A stretch of 64,000 nucleotides of DNA from the NCBI GenBank assembly GCA_025450315.1, contig JANWHQ010000085.1, positions 1 through 64,000 of the forward strand. The letters run 5' to 3'. A program made the translations under genes and the position numbers. The notes beneath the pieces are model-generated. The model made no database searches. It was not told where the DNA came from and worked only from the letters and a program-made list of their open reading frames with translations. Of this stretch, positions 1 to 8,904 are shown one piece after another. The stretch comes from Caulobacteraceae bacterium (GTDB lineage Bacteria > Pseudomonadota > Alphaproteobacteria > Caulobacterales > Caulobacteraceae). How positions within the stretch are numbered: position 1 is the stretch's first letter; every line of letters starts with the position of its first letter.

Positions 1-66
1 CGCCGGACGCAACGCCCCGGCTTTCTTTGTTCCGATCATTGAGGCGCCAGGCCCCGGCAAGGCAGA

Positions 67-98
67 CGCCGCCGCGACGTCGGAGCTTCGCGGCGGCG
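67..98 (-). terminator. Perfect stem-loop after the first gene
   Basis: A 10-bp perfect GC inverted repeat (67-76 against 89-98, 12-base loop) lies just past the stop codon of the minus-strand gene at 110-1402. There is no T-run after it on the minus strand, so it may be a weak or factor-assisted terminator or simply an mRNA 3' stabiliser. Confidence 0.45.
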
Positions 99-109
99 CC
101 CGTTCAGGA

Positions 110-1402
110 TCAGCGGCCGGGAACGTCGGGCGGCGGCCGGTCCCACGAGGGCGACTTGCCGTCGGCGCTGTAGGCCCCGGGCGGCGGCGGCGTGCCGCGG
201 CCGGCGTTCTCGGGCATGGTGGCCGGATCGAAGTCGAACTGGTGGGCGAAGCGCGAGTTGCCGTCCGGCTCCTTGCCGGTGAGCTTGCCTTCGGCGATCT
301 GCTTCTGCTTGGCCTGCGAGGCCTTGATGTAGTTGCCCACCTGCACGTCGCCTTCGAAGCAGGCGTATTCGAAGAACTTGTACTTGTCGTTGCGCGACCA
401 ATCGAGCCGGGCGGTCCAGGGGGCGGTGAACACCTTCGGATCGTCATAGGTGATCTCGTAGGTGATGGTATCGGGGCCGATCATGGTCAGCCGCTCGGTC
501 GTGTGGGCCTGGTCGCTGGTCGGGATGGTGTTGAACGGCGGCACGTTGGCGGTGGCCATGTTCAGCGGCGAGGCGGCCCGCTTGGAGAGGTCGTAGGTCA
601 CCGCGTCGCCGGACTTGATGTTGGTGGTCTCGATGACCAGCGTCTTGCCTTCCCAGTGGGCGCGGCTGTTGCCCATCCAGGCCTCGACCGGGTGGGGCCA
701 GTGGGGGGCGTTGTCGATCGGGATCACCCGGGTGCCCAGCATCTCCAGCATGATCACGATGTAGCCGGGCGACTGGAAGATGCGGATGCCGTTGTTGTAG
801 CGGAACGGGAACATCGAGGCCGGGAAGCCGCGCGAATAGCAGTTGTCCCAGCTGTCGAAGTCGGCCGGCGAGTTGAAGTACTGGCCCGGCACCCAGCTCG
901 AACGGCCGTGCGCCCACAGGTCATGGCCCCAGGGCGTCAGGGGCGGCAGCTGGCCGTTGTTGCTGACCAGCATCGAGGTGCGGTGGGCGAAGGGATCGGT
1001 CTGCATCCACTCGACCATGCCCTTGGTGCCGCCCGCATAGGTGCTCTTGGCGTTGCCGTTGGCATCGGTCCCCGTGGAGAACGACGCGTCGGACCGCTTG
1101 GCCGCGGCCATCCGCTTGGCGAACTCCTCGTTGGTCACCCAGTTGCGGCTGCCGAACTGCAGGGGGCGCTCGAACAGGATGTGGGCGCTGGCGATATTAT
1201 CGATCGGCCAGGTGCCGGTGAAATCCCAGTCGCCCCAGGGGGTCTTCTTGGGCGTGTAGGCGGTCGACGGCGCCGGCAGCGAATTGAGGTCCTTGGGCGG
1301 GATCTGCTGCGCGACCGCGCCAGTCCCGCCTGCGAACATCGCGACCGCCGCGACCGCGACGGCCGCCATGGCGCTACGAGATAAGAGACTGCGACGCCCC
1401 AT
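110..1402 (-). CDS. Exported protein of unknown function, 430 aa
   Basis: The first 32 residues form a clear Sec signal peptide: an RR-containing n-region, an Ala/Val-rich core and an AVAQQ cleavage area. The mature part is rich in Trp, Tyr and Asn and has short motifs such as DFTGTWP near residue 50 and HWEGKTLVIETTN near 255, which suggests a beta-rich extracytoplasmic fold. I do not recognise a characterised family. It stands downstream of two exported proteins and a TonB receptor on the same strand, so a periplasmic role in substrate binding or processing for the catabolic island is plausible but inferred. The ATG is preceded by a purine-rich GGGAAGGG stretch. Confidence 0.85.
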   Translation of the reverse strand: MGRRSLLSRSAMAAVAVAAVAMFAGGTGAVAQQIPPKDLNSLPAPSTAYTPKKTPWGDWDFTGTWPIDNIASAHILFERPLQFGSRNWVTNEEFAKRMAAAKRSDASFSTGTDANGNAKSTYAGGTKGMVEWMQTDPFAHRTSMLVSNNGQLPPLTPWGHDLWAHGRSSWVPGQYFNSPADFDSWDNCYSRGFPASMFPFRYNNGIRIFQSPGYIVIMLEMLGTRVIPIDNAPHWPHPVEAWMGNSRAHWEGKTLVIETTNIKSGDAVTYDLSKRAASPLNMATANVPPFNTIPTSDQAHTTERLTMIGPDTITYEITYDDPKVFTAPWTARLDWSRNDKYKFFEYACFEGDVQVGNYIKASQAKQKQIAEGKLTGKEPDGNSRFAHQFDFDPATMPENAGRGTPPPPGAYSADGKSPSWDRPPPDVPGR

Positions 1403-1523
1403 TGGACCTGTTCCCTTCCCAGTGTGTTGACTGAGTCATTGTCTATGGCCTTTTCCGCGCTCAGGCCAGAGGCTGCGAGCAGCGAGGTGGCGCAAGCTCG
1501 GCCGCGGCGGCGGACCGCCGGCC

Positions 1524-2453
1524 TCAGTCCATCGGCTCGGGCATCAGATAGGGGACCGCGTCCTCGACGGTCTCGATGCGCCAGATGGCGCCGCCGCGGA
1601 TCTTGAAGGCGGCGATGAAGGCCAGGGAGAAGGGGTATCTGGCCGGCGCGGGCCGGGCGCGGCCGTCGGCGCCGGCGTAGCTCTCGGCCCTGTCCGGATA
1701 GTCGATGAAGCCGGTGGCGACCACCACCCCCTTGGCCTGGTCGATCACGGGGGCGCCGCGCAGGCGCACCTTGCCCACCGCCTTGAACACCCCGGCCCGG
1801 ATCTGGGCCTCGCAGCCGGCCACCCCGCCGGTGGCGTTCGGGCCGGCGTCGGTGGTGAGCACCCCGTTGTCGCGGCGCGCGCAGCCCGGCGCGAAGCGGG
1901 CGCGCGGCCTGCCGTCGTCGGGCTGGAGGCTGGCGAAATAGCCGTCCACCAGGGAGGCGAGCCGCCCGCGCGAAAGCCGCCGGGCCTTGGGCTCGGCCTC
2001 GGCGAAGGACGGGTCGTGGGCGTTGGCCGCCGGGTCGCCGTACTCGGGCGGGCCGCCCCGGCGGCGGGCGACGGTCTCGACGTCGGCGATCCTGCCGCCC
2101 GAGACCTTCATGCGCAGGGCCAGGAAACCCGGCTGGCCGTGCTCCTCGACCGATCCGATCCAGGCGACCTGTCCGGTCTCGGGGTCGGCCGCCTCGATGG
2201 CGGGCTGCGACCTCGCGGTGATCGAGCCCCAGAGGGCGTCGCCGATCATCATCGGCACGCCGTTCTCCGAATAGCGCACCCGCCCGGCCCAGGGCGGGGC
2301 GTCCGGCGTGTGGGCGACCATGGCGTCCAGATAGCGGTGCGCCGCGTCCAGCAAACAGGCCTGGGCGCAGGACGGGGCCTTGGCCAGGGCGGGGCCGGCG
2401 GCGGCCAGGGCGATCAGGGCCACGAGCAGCGGCCGGGGGCGAGGAGGCGTCAT
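1524..2453 (-). CDS. Exported NTF2/SnoaL-like hypothetical protein, 309 aa
   Basis: The chosen ATG overlaps the stop of the upstream paralogue by four bases (ATGA), which implies translational coupling, and it gives a signal peptide ending ALA-K near residue 24. The N-terminal region (helix with YLDAMVAH, then RYSENG) and the C-terminal strands (FKIRGGAIWRIE) look like the beginning and end of an NTF2-like fold, interrupted by about 150 residues of lineage-specific sequence. It is clearly paralogous to the next gene (shared RYxDAxVxxxP, GxALWG, GRxxxVETV and MPEP/MHNP-type ends). Function unknown. The tandem copies suggest a duplicated binding or isomerase-type protein for the catabolic island. 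Confidence 0.82.
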   Translation of the reverse strand: MTPPRPRPLLVALIALAAAGPALAKAPSCAQACLLDAAHRYLDAMVAHTPDAPPWAGRVRYSENGVPMMIGDALWGSITARSQPAIEAADPETGQVAWIGSVEEHGQPGFLALRMKVSGGRIADVETVARRRGGPPEYGDPAANAHDPSFAEAEPKARRLSRGRLASLVDGYFASLQPDDGRPRARFAPGCARRDNGVLTTDAGPNATGGVAGCEAQIRAGVFKAVGKVRLRGAPVIDQAKGVVVATGFIDYPDRAESYAGADGRARPAPARYPFSLAFIAAFKIRGGAIWRIETVEDAVPYLMPEPMD

Positions 2454-3451
2454 CGGTCTGCTCGCTGTCCGGCCTCGGGCGCGGCCCAGGGGTTGTGCAT
2501 GAAGTAGGGGACGTAGGTGAAGATCGCCTCGATCCGCCAGATCTTGCCGTCGCGGATCTTGAAGGCCTCCATCAGGCTGATCGAGTTGGGCCACTTCAGC
2601 GCGGTCTTCATCGTGCGGCCGTCGGTGGTCTTGTAGCTGTCGAAGGTGTTGGCGTGGTCGAAGAAGCCCGAGGCCAGCACCACCCCGCGTTCCTCGTCGA
2701 TCAAGGGATAGCGCCGGTCGCGCACCCGCTTGTTGATCCGGTAGATGCCGAGCCGGAACTGGGCCTCGCAGCCCTGGGCGATGTTGGCCGCGCCCGTCCC
2801 GGCGCCGCCGCCGGCGGTGGTGGAGATGCCGTTCTCGGTGCGCCCGCAGTCCGGATCGAAGGGCGCGAACACGGTGCCGTCGTTCAGCTCGACGGTGTCG
2901 AAATAGCTGTCGGCCACGGCCCGCAGCCGCTCGCGCGGCTTGCGCTCGTCCGGCGGCAGCACCTCGGCGAAGGCCGGGTCGTGGGTGTATCTGTCCGGCG
3001 GGCCGAAGGGCGCCGGCAGGCCCGTCTGGCGGTCGACCACGGTCTCGACCTCACAGATCCGGCCGTCCTCGACCCTGAGGCGCATGGCGTAATAGGCCGG
3101 CTGGCCGTGCTCGTAGACGAGGCCGAACCAGGCGGCCTGGCCGGTCTGGGGATCGGCGAGCTCCAGGCCCTTGTCGGAGGCGCCGCTGACCGTGCCCCAG
3201 AGCCCCTCGCCGATGGGCATGACCACGTCGTTCTCGGTGAACACCACGCCCCGCGCCAGGGGCGCCCGCCTGGGATCCTTGTGGACCAGGGCGTCCATGT
3301 AGCGGTGCAGGTCGCCGATCAGGCAGGCGCGGTCGCAGGTGATGGCGGCGTAGGCGCTGCGGTGGCCGGGCGCCTGGGCCATGGCGGGCGAAGCGAGGAG
3401 CGCCATGGCGACAGCTCCCAGCAATCGCGCAACATGCGTTGGTCCAGACAT
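2450..3451 (-). CDS. Exported NTF2/SnoaL-like hypothetical protein, 333 aa (paralogue)
   Basis: It starts at an ATG with a GGGGGG Shine-Dalgarno-like run six bases upstream; an earlier in-frame start exists but would bury the signal peptide. Residues 1-25 form a Sec signal ending AMAQ. A DxDxxxDAL-type first helix, a GEGLWG strand region and a terminal FKIRDGKIWRIEAIF strand pair are shared with the downstream paralogue, and two Cys pairs are conserved between them (CDRACL near the N-terminus, QGCEAQF near 240), consistent with periplasmic disulfides. No characterised homologue is recognised. It is the first gene of a coupled two-gene unit. Confidence 0.82.
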   Translation of the reverse strand: MSGPTHVARLLGAVAMALLASPAMAQAPGHRSAYAAITCDRACLIGDLHRYMDALVHKDPRRAPLARGVVFTENDVVMPIGEGLWGTVSGASDKGLELADPQTGQAAWFGLVYEHGQPAYYAMRLRVEDGRICEVETVVDRQTGLPAPFGPPDRYTHDPAFAEVLPPDERKPRERLRAVADSYFDTVELNDGTVFAPFDPDCGRTENGISTTAGGGAGTGAANIAQGCEAQFRLGIYRINKRVRDRRYPLIDEERGVVLASGFFDHANTFDSYKTTDGRTMKTALKWPNSISLMEAFKIRDGKIWRIEAIFTYVPYFMHNPWAAPEAGQRADR

Positions 3452-3618
3452 TGCCACCCCCCATGAACCGCTCGCCCCGGCGAAGGCCGTGACCCGGGAC
3501 AAGTCGACTCGTCGCTTGACGAAATTACACTGTCCTCGACCACGGCGTCCTCACGGAGCTGCCGCCGCCGATCTCCTGGGCCCCGGCCTTCGCCGGGGTG
3601 GGCGGATTTCCCAACTGG

Positions 3619-6090
3619 CTAGAAGGTCCGCCGCACCGTCACGTACCACTCGCGCGGCATGCCGGGCTGGGCCTCGGTGTAAGAGGAGGCGAACTTGTTC
3701 AGGTAGAACAGCTTGTCGGTCATGTTGGTGACCTCCAGCGAGGTGCTCCACTTGCCGTCGGCCGAGCGGAAGGTGAGCCGCCCGTTGAGCAGGGTGTAGT
3801 TCTGGTTCTTGGTGAGCGCGTTGCAGTTCAGCGTCGCGTTCAGGCCGTTGCAGTAGCCCGGCGTGTGGTTGACATCGATCCTGGGCGTCAGCGTGCCGCC
3901 GAGGATGAAGGGCAGCTCGTACTGGGCGCCGATGCTCCACTTCAGGTCGCCGATGCCGGGGGCGCTGGCGCCGATGATGACGGCGGTGGTGGGCTCGGTG
4001 ATCTTGGTGAACTCGAACTTGAGGTAGCTGGCCGAGCCGTCGATGGTCATGTGCTCGATCGGATGGATCTCGGTCTCCAACTCGACGCCCTTGATCGTGG
4101 CGTCGCCGACGTTCTGGTACTCGCCGCACAGGGTGGTGCCGAACGGCGGGGCCAGCTCGTTGCCGCTGGTGTCGAGGCAGACGGCCGCCGGGGCCTGGTA
4201 GTTGCTGTACTCGTTGTAGAAGCCCGACACGTTCAGCCGCACGCGCCGGTCGAGCCAGTAGCTCTTGAAGCCGACCTCGTAGGCGTTGAGCGTCTCCGGG
4301 CCGAACGGGGTGACCTGGGCGGCGATGTAGGGACGGGGCGAGACGCCGCCGCCTTTGAAACCGGTGGCGAAGGAGGCGTAGGTCATCAGGTCCGGGGTCC
4401 ACTGGTACTGGATGTCCGCGCGGTAGTCCCAGTGGCCGCCGTCATAGGTGCCGGTGACGCCGTTCAGGCCGCCCAGCGGGGGGAAGGGCGTGGTCCCGTC
4501 GAGGTTGAGGCGGGCGAAGGTGTAGGACTTGCGCTCGTGGGTGTAGCGGACGCCGCCGGCCAAGGTCAGCTTGTCGGTGGCCTTCCATTCCAGGTTGCCG
4601 AAGCCGGCCTCGGTGTTGGTGACGGTCGGATCGTCCTGCAGGAAGTCGAAGGTCGGCTTCGACAACGTGCCGTAGATCCCGGCCAGGAACGGATCGTCCT
4701 CGCGGCTCTGATAGACCGTGCGCTCGTGGAAGTAGATGCCGCCGACCGTGTAGAACAGCGCGTTGTTCATCAAGGCGCCGTGCAGCCGGTCCTCCTCGCT
4801 GAACTGATCGTGGGTGAAGTTGGCCTGCTCCATCACCTGGATGACCGGGGCGCCGCCGTTGTCGTCGGTGGAGACGGCGTCGTAGTGCCGGTAGGCGGTG
4901 ATCGAGGTCAGCTGGACCTGGTCTGAGAGGTTGTACTGCAGGTTGCCGGCGAAGCCGTAGGAGTAGATCCCGTCCTGCGGCTTGGGGGCCCAGCCGCCGT
5001 TCGGCTTGCCGGGCGTGCCGCCCGGGTCGGCGGCCTGGTAGGTGACCCCCGGATCCAGGAAGTTGGCGTAGGTGACGTAGGGGTTGTTGATCACCGTGTC
5101 GCCGCGGTTCGGGCCATAGGCCACGAAGCGGTTGTCGTAGGGCGCGCCGTAATAGGCCAGCGACGCCCCGGGGATGATCTCGGCGGCGTTGAGCAGGGTG
5201 TCGGCCTGGGTCTCGGACTTGTCGTCGGTCCAGTCGCCGGTGAGGTTGATCTCCAGCTTGTCGCTGGCGGCCCAGCGGAGCGACAGCTTGGCCGCGTCCA
5301 TGTCCTGGTTGCCTTCGTCGCCGATCTTGCAGTCGGGGCCGGAGTTGCCGTGCGGGATGGCGCCGGAGATCACATAGGGATCGTTCGGGTGCACGCAGGC
5401 GTAGTCGAGGCGGGTGACGTAGCCGTCGTGGTGGCGCGACACGCCGGAGATGCGCACCCACAGCTTGTCGGGCACGACCGTGAAGTCGGCGCTGCCGCGC
5501 ACGTCGATGCGGTGCAGGCTGCCCAGCGAGCCTTCGAGGAAGCCGCCGTCGGAACCGTCCGGCTTCTTGGAGTAGAGCTTGATCGCCCCGCCCACCGCGT
5601 TCATGCCCGACAAGGTGCCCTGCGGGCCGCGCAGGATCTCGACCCGGTCCAGGTCCAGAAGGTCGAAGATCGAGCCGGTGACCGTGCCGAAGTTGACGTC
5701 GTCCACATAGATGCCGACGCCCGGGTCCAGCGCCGGGTCCTGGTCGGACTGGCCGACGCCGCGGATGTAGGCCTTCATCGAGTTGCCGCCGCCGGCCGGG
5801 TTGGGCTCGAGCTGCACGTTGGGCGCCTCGGCCGCCACGTCGGTGATCTTGGTCTGGCCGCGCGCGTCGAGCATGGCCGAGTTGACCGCCGTGATGGCGA
5901 TGGGGGTCTGCTGCAGGTTCTGCTGGCGGAACTGGGCGGTGACCACCACCTCCGAGACGCTGGAGCCGGTGTCCTTGTCCTTGGTCGTCTGCGCCTGGGC
6001 CTGGGACGCGCCCAGGGCCGCCGCCGCGGTCAGGGCGATGGCGGAGGCGCCGATGACGCCGCGCCGCCCGGATTTCCGGAACATCCCCAT
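3619..6090 (-). CDS. TonB-dependent outer-membrane receptor, 823 aa
   Basis: This is a TonB-dependent transporter. It has a signal peptide (about 1-34, ending AQAQ), a TonB-box-like SEVVVTA near 46-52, a plug domain with DVGIYVDDV-type and RVEILRGPQGTLSGMNAVGGAI motifs around 125-190, and a long barrel ending in a terminal Phe (RRTF), as outer-membrane proteins do. The ATG at 6090 has GGGGAGAAG upstream; the frame stays open for another 102 codons but those codons look non-coding. By context (LSD-type dioxygenase, PQQ dehydrogenase and a divergent AraC regulator) it probably imports an aromatic or terpenoid catabolic substrate rather than a siderophore. That is inference. Confidence 0.95.
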   Translation of the reverse strand: MGMFRKSGRRGVIGASAIALTAAAALGASQAQAQTTKDKDTGSSVSEVVVTAQFRQQNLQQTPIAITAVNSAMLDARGQTKITDVAAEAPNVQLEPNPAGGGNSMKAYIRGVGQSDQDPALDPGVGIYVDDVNFGTVTGSIFDLLDLDRVEILRGPQGTLSGMNAVGGAIKLYSKKPDGSDGGFLEGSLGSLHRIDVRGSADFTVVPDKLWVRISGVSRHHDGYVTRLDYACVHPNDPYVISGAIPHGNSGPDCKIGDEGNQDMDAAKLSLRWAASDKLEINLTGDWTDDKSETQADTLLNAAEIIPGASLAYYGAPYDNRFVAYGPNRGDTVINNPYVTYANFLDPGVTYQAADPGGTPGKPNGGWAPKPQDGIYSYGFAGNLQYNLSDQVQLTSITAYRHYDAVSTDDNGGAPVIQVMEQANFTHDQFSEEDRLHGALMNNALFYTVGGIYFHERTVYQSREDDPFLAGIYGTLSKPTFDFLQDDPTVTNTEAGFGNLEWKATDKLTLAGGVRYTHERKSYTFARLNLDGTTPFPPLGGLNGVTGTYDGGHWDYRADIQYQWTPDLMTYASFATGFKGGGVSPRPYIAAQVTPFGPETLNAYEVGFKSYWLDRRVRLNVSGFYNEYSNYQAPAAVCLDTSGNELAPPFGTTLCGEYQNVGDATIKGVELETEIHPIEHMTIDGSASYLKFEFTKITEPTTAVIIGASAPGIGDLKWSIGAQYELPFILGGTLTPRIDVNHTPGYCNGLNATLNCNALTKNQNYTLLNGRLTFRSADGKWSTSLEVTNMTDKLFYLNKFASSYTEAQPGMPREWYVTVRRTF

Positions 6091-6468
6091 GTGTGTCTTC
6101 TCCCCTTCAAGATGCTGGATCGGCCGCGACGTCCCGCGCCCGTGCGCGGCCCAGCGCCGGCCGCCTGAGGCCGAGCCGCCCCGCGCGGCCTCGCCGCGCG
6201 CCGTCCGTTCGATGTGTGGAAGCCGTTGGCGGCGCCCTGGACCGGTCTTGGCCGAATTCCGGTCAGGGGTCCCCTCGCCCTCCGCGTCCCCCAATTGCGT
6301 CCTCGCGGCCCATCCCGCGATGGACTCGCCCAGTCGTAAGGAGCAAGCTTCCCGATGATCAGGGAGGCTGATCCGTTCAGGTATCAGCCATTCCACCGGC
6401 CCCTATCGATGTCTGGGATTGTTAGGCCAGACCTCGGGCGGGCGCCTTGATCGAACTAGAGCAATGAA
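6091..6468. promoter_or_regulatory. Divergent intergenic region between receptor and AraC regulator
   Basis: The 378-bp gap separates divergent genes and must hold both promoters. It contains two overlapping inverted repeats: GATCA (6357-6361) against TGATC (6369-6373), and GGCTGAT (6366-6372) against ATCAGCC (6383-6389) with a 10-base spacer. The second has the one-turn-plus spacing of a regulator operator and is a candidate AraC-family binding site. No clear sigma-70 hexamers were seen. Confidence 0.4.
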
Positions 6469-7452
6469 TTGCCGCAGATGGAAACGCCAGTCTTGCCCCA
6501 AGTGCCGTCGTTGCTTGATCTGAGCGGCATCGACGAAGATCGGCGCGCCGACGTCTGGGAGCTGGTCGCAACCTCGGTGTTTCCGGGACTCTCGATCGAC
6601 GACATGCCCGCCAGGGTGCCGGTGGGGCAGATCCGCTCCATCCCCATGGGCGGCGGCTCGCTGTGGTCGGTGCTCTCGGCGCCGCTGCAGATCAACTACG
6701 CGCCCGCCAACGGCGGCGACGACGCCCACGCCAGCATCTCCCTGATGATGCAGCTGTTCGGCTCGATGGAGGTCAGCCAGAACCACCGCGGCTGCGTCAT
6801 GGGCGCGGGCGACCTGTGCATCATCGACGAGCGCTTCCCCTTCCACCTGCACGGCCAGGTCTCCAACGAGATCGTGTTCCTGCGCATGCCGCGCCGCACG
6901 GTGCTGGGCCGCCATCCCTATCTGGAGAACGGCACCGCTCATCTTCTGGCGTTCGACGATCCGGGGACCATGCTGCTCCGGGACACCCTGGTGCGCACCC
7001 TGCAGGCCGCGCCCGACCTGCGCGAGGAGCAGCGCGGCGCGGTGCTGGCGGCCATGGTCCAGATGCTGGGCGCGGCGACGCCGTCGCACGCCACGCGGCT
7101 CGACGACCTCTCCTGGCGCGTGCGCGCGGCCCAGGCCTATATCGAGACCAACCTCGGCGACTGCGACCTGACCGCCGAGCAGGTGGCCCACAGCCAGGGC
7201 ATCAGCCGCCGGCGGCTGGACCAGATCATGCGCAGCGAGCTCGGGATCTCGGTCACCGCCCGGATCTGGAACCGGCGCCTGGAGCAGGCGGCCGCCGATC
7301 TGGTCGATCCCCAGCGGCGCGGCCTGACCGTGTTCCAGATCGCCTTCGGCGTCGGCTTCGAGGACGCGGCCCATTTCTCGAGAGCCTTCAAGACCCGCTT
7401 CGGCGCCTCCCCCCGCGACTGGCGCGCCCTGAACGGCGGCGCCGGGCATTAG
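6469..7452 (+). CDS. AraC-family transcriptional regulator, 327 aa
   Basis: The C-terminal about 100 residues carry two helix-turn-helix motifs of the AraC/XylS type: LTAEQVAHSQGISRRRLDQI near 240 and FQIAFGVGFEDAAHFSRAFK near 285, followed by the typical FGASPRDWR. The N-terminal 200 residues resemble the AraC-binding-like sensor domain (SMEVSQNHRGCVMGAGDLCIID). It reads divergently from the TonB receptor and converges on the dioxygenase gene, so it probably controls the island in response to its substrate. The annotated start is a TTG; an ATG three codons downstream (6478) is an alternative. Confidence 0.93.
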   Translation: MPQMETPVLPQVPSLLDLSGIDEDRRADVWELVATSVFPGLSIDDMPARVPVGQIRSIPMGGGSLWSVLSAPLQINYAPANGGDDAHASISLMMQLFGSMEVSQNHRGCVMGAGDLCIIDERFPFHLHGQVSNEIVFLRMPRRTVLGRHPYLENGTAHLLAFDDPGTMLLRDTLVRTLQAAPDLREEQRGAVLAAMVQMLGAATPSHATRLDDLSWRVRAAQAYIETNLGDCDLTAEQVAHSQGISRRRLDQIMRSELGISVTARIWNRRLEQAAADLVDPQRRGLTVFQIAFGVGFEDAAHFSRAFKTRFGASPRDWRALNGGAGH

Positions 7453-7455
7453 CGG

Positions 7456-8886
7456 CTAGGCCGGGACCCAGCAGCCGTGGACGGCGCCTCTGAGCCTGAG
7501 AGGCAGCTGGATCAGCGCGATGGGGCCGTCGGCCATGCGGCCGGCGCGGAAGACGCCGACGTCGGACAGGTTCCGGGCGTGGCGCTCGATCACCGACAGC
7601 ACATAGCCGTCGAGCTCGCCGGGGCCCTCCGGCGCGAACTGGGGTTCCTGGAAGGCGTCGTCGTCCGCGCCATACCAGGCGTCCACCTCGCCGGTGGCCA
7701 TGTCGACGCGCCCCACCAGGTTGAAGCCGCCGCCCACGGGCCCCGACATGCGCATGGCGCGGGCGGGGTCGACCATGCCCATCCAGGCCTGGCGGTAGGG
7801 CCGGCCGATGCGCCGGTCGTCGACGCGGGGCACGTCGCCGGGCACCCGGCTGACCAGCCGCTCGTCGATGCGCTCGTCGTTGCGCGCCAGGTCCAGCGTC
7901 CAGCGCGAGGGGAAGGCCGAGGCCTTGGCCGGGTCGTAGGGGGCGCCGGAGACGTCGGGGATGAAGGGGAAGCTGTTCATCTCCGAGACGCACAGGTCCA
8001 GGGTGATGCGCTCGCCCTCGTTGAAGGCGTTGATCACGTGGAAGAACTGCCCGCCCGGACGCTTGAACCAGCGCAGGCCCGCCACCCCCGTCTTGCGCGG
8101 GATCACCCCGATCCAGGCGTCCTGGGAGATGTCGCTCATCCAGTGCGGGCCGCCCGCCTTCATCCGCTCCAGATCGGTGATGGTCGGGAAGATCGGGAAG
8201 ACCACGAAGTCTTCGGTGATGGCGAAGTCGTGGACCATGCCGGGATAGGGGGCTTCGAACCACGCCTCGCTGACCAGCCGGCCCTGGGCGTCCGCCACGC
8301 AAAAGGACATGTCACGGCTGGCGTCGCCTGAGGCTTCGTAGCCGTAGAACAGGAGCTCGCCGGTGACCGGGTCGACCTTGGGATGGGCCGAGACCGTGCA
8401 GGTCTTCAGCCGGCCGTCCCAGTCGTAGCGGCCCCGGGTCTCCAGCGTCTCGGGATCGATCTCGTAGGGGAGGCTGTCCTCCTTGGAGGCCAGCAGGCGC
8501 CCGGCGTGCCAGATGGGCGAGGTGTTGGCCACGGTGCGGTCCAGGCCCTGGACGCTGGCGTCGTCGGTGAAGCGGTTGCGGTAGGCCCCGAACAGCGCCC
8601 GGCGCGCCTTGCGCTCGGCCAGGAACCGCTCGGTGCGGACATAGCGGCTCTTGTAGTCGACGTGGCCGTCCTCGAAGCGGAACATCGAGATCATGCCGTC
8701 GCCGGAGATGAACACGTCGTCGCCCAGCCTGGGCGGGAACTGGGGGTCGGGCGTCATCCGGTACCAGGCGCCGTTCAGCCCCGGGGGCAGCTCGCCTTCG
8801 ACCACCAGGTCGTAGATGTCCGCCTCGACGCGCGAGGGGCCGTTGTAGCCCGCGAAGGCCGGGGTGTTCGGGAAAGGCTTGGTCAC
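7456..8886 (-). CDS. Carotenoid oxygenase family, lignostilbene-type dioxygenase, 476 aa
   Basis: RPE65/carotenoid-cleavage-oxygenase family: Fe(II)-dependent oxidative cleavage of a C=C bond to two aldehydes. The four iron-ligand histidines are visible at His168 (SAHPKVD), His219 (MVHDFA), His283 (FFHVIN) and His470 (VHGCWVP). Phe59, Tyr102 (AYRNRFTDD) and Lys135 (ASKEDSLPYEID) fall where lignostilbene dioxygenases keep Phe59, Tyr101 and Lys134, the residues that hold the 4-hydroxystilbene. So a phenolic stilbenoid rather than a carotenoid is the likely substrate (family knowledge plus inference). It lies 18 bp after the PQQ dehydrogenase, in the same transcription unit. No signal peptide, so cytoplasmic. 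Confidence 0.93.
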   Translation of the reverse strand: MTKPFPNTPAFAGYNGPSRVEADIYDLVVEGELPPGLNGAWYRMTPDPQFPPRLGDDVFISGDGMISMFRFEDGHVDYKSRYVRTERFLAERKARRALFGAYRNRFTDDASVQGLDRTVANTSPIWHAGRLLASKEDSLPYEIDPETLETRGRYDWDGRLKTCTVSAHPKVDPVTGELLFYGYEASGDASRDMSFCVADAQGRLVSEAWFEAPYPGMVHDFAITEDFVVFPIFPTITDLERMKAGGPHWMSDISQDAWIGVIPRKTGVAGLRWFKRPGGQFFHVINAFNEGERITLDLCVSEMNSFPFIPDVSGAPYDPAKASAFPSRWTLDLARNDERIDERLVSRVPGDVPRVDDRRIGRPYRQAWMGMVDPARAMRMSGPVGGGFNLVGRVDMATGEVDAWYGADDDAFQEPQFAPEGPGELDGYVLSVIERHARNLSDVGVFRAGRMADGPIALIQLPLRLRGAVHGCWVPA

Positions 8887-8904
8887 CAGGCGGCTCCGGT
8901 CGGA

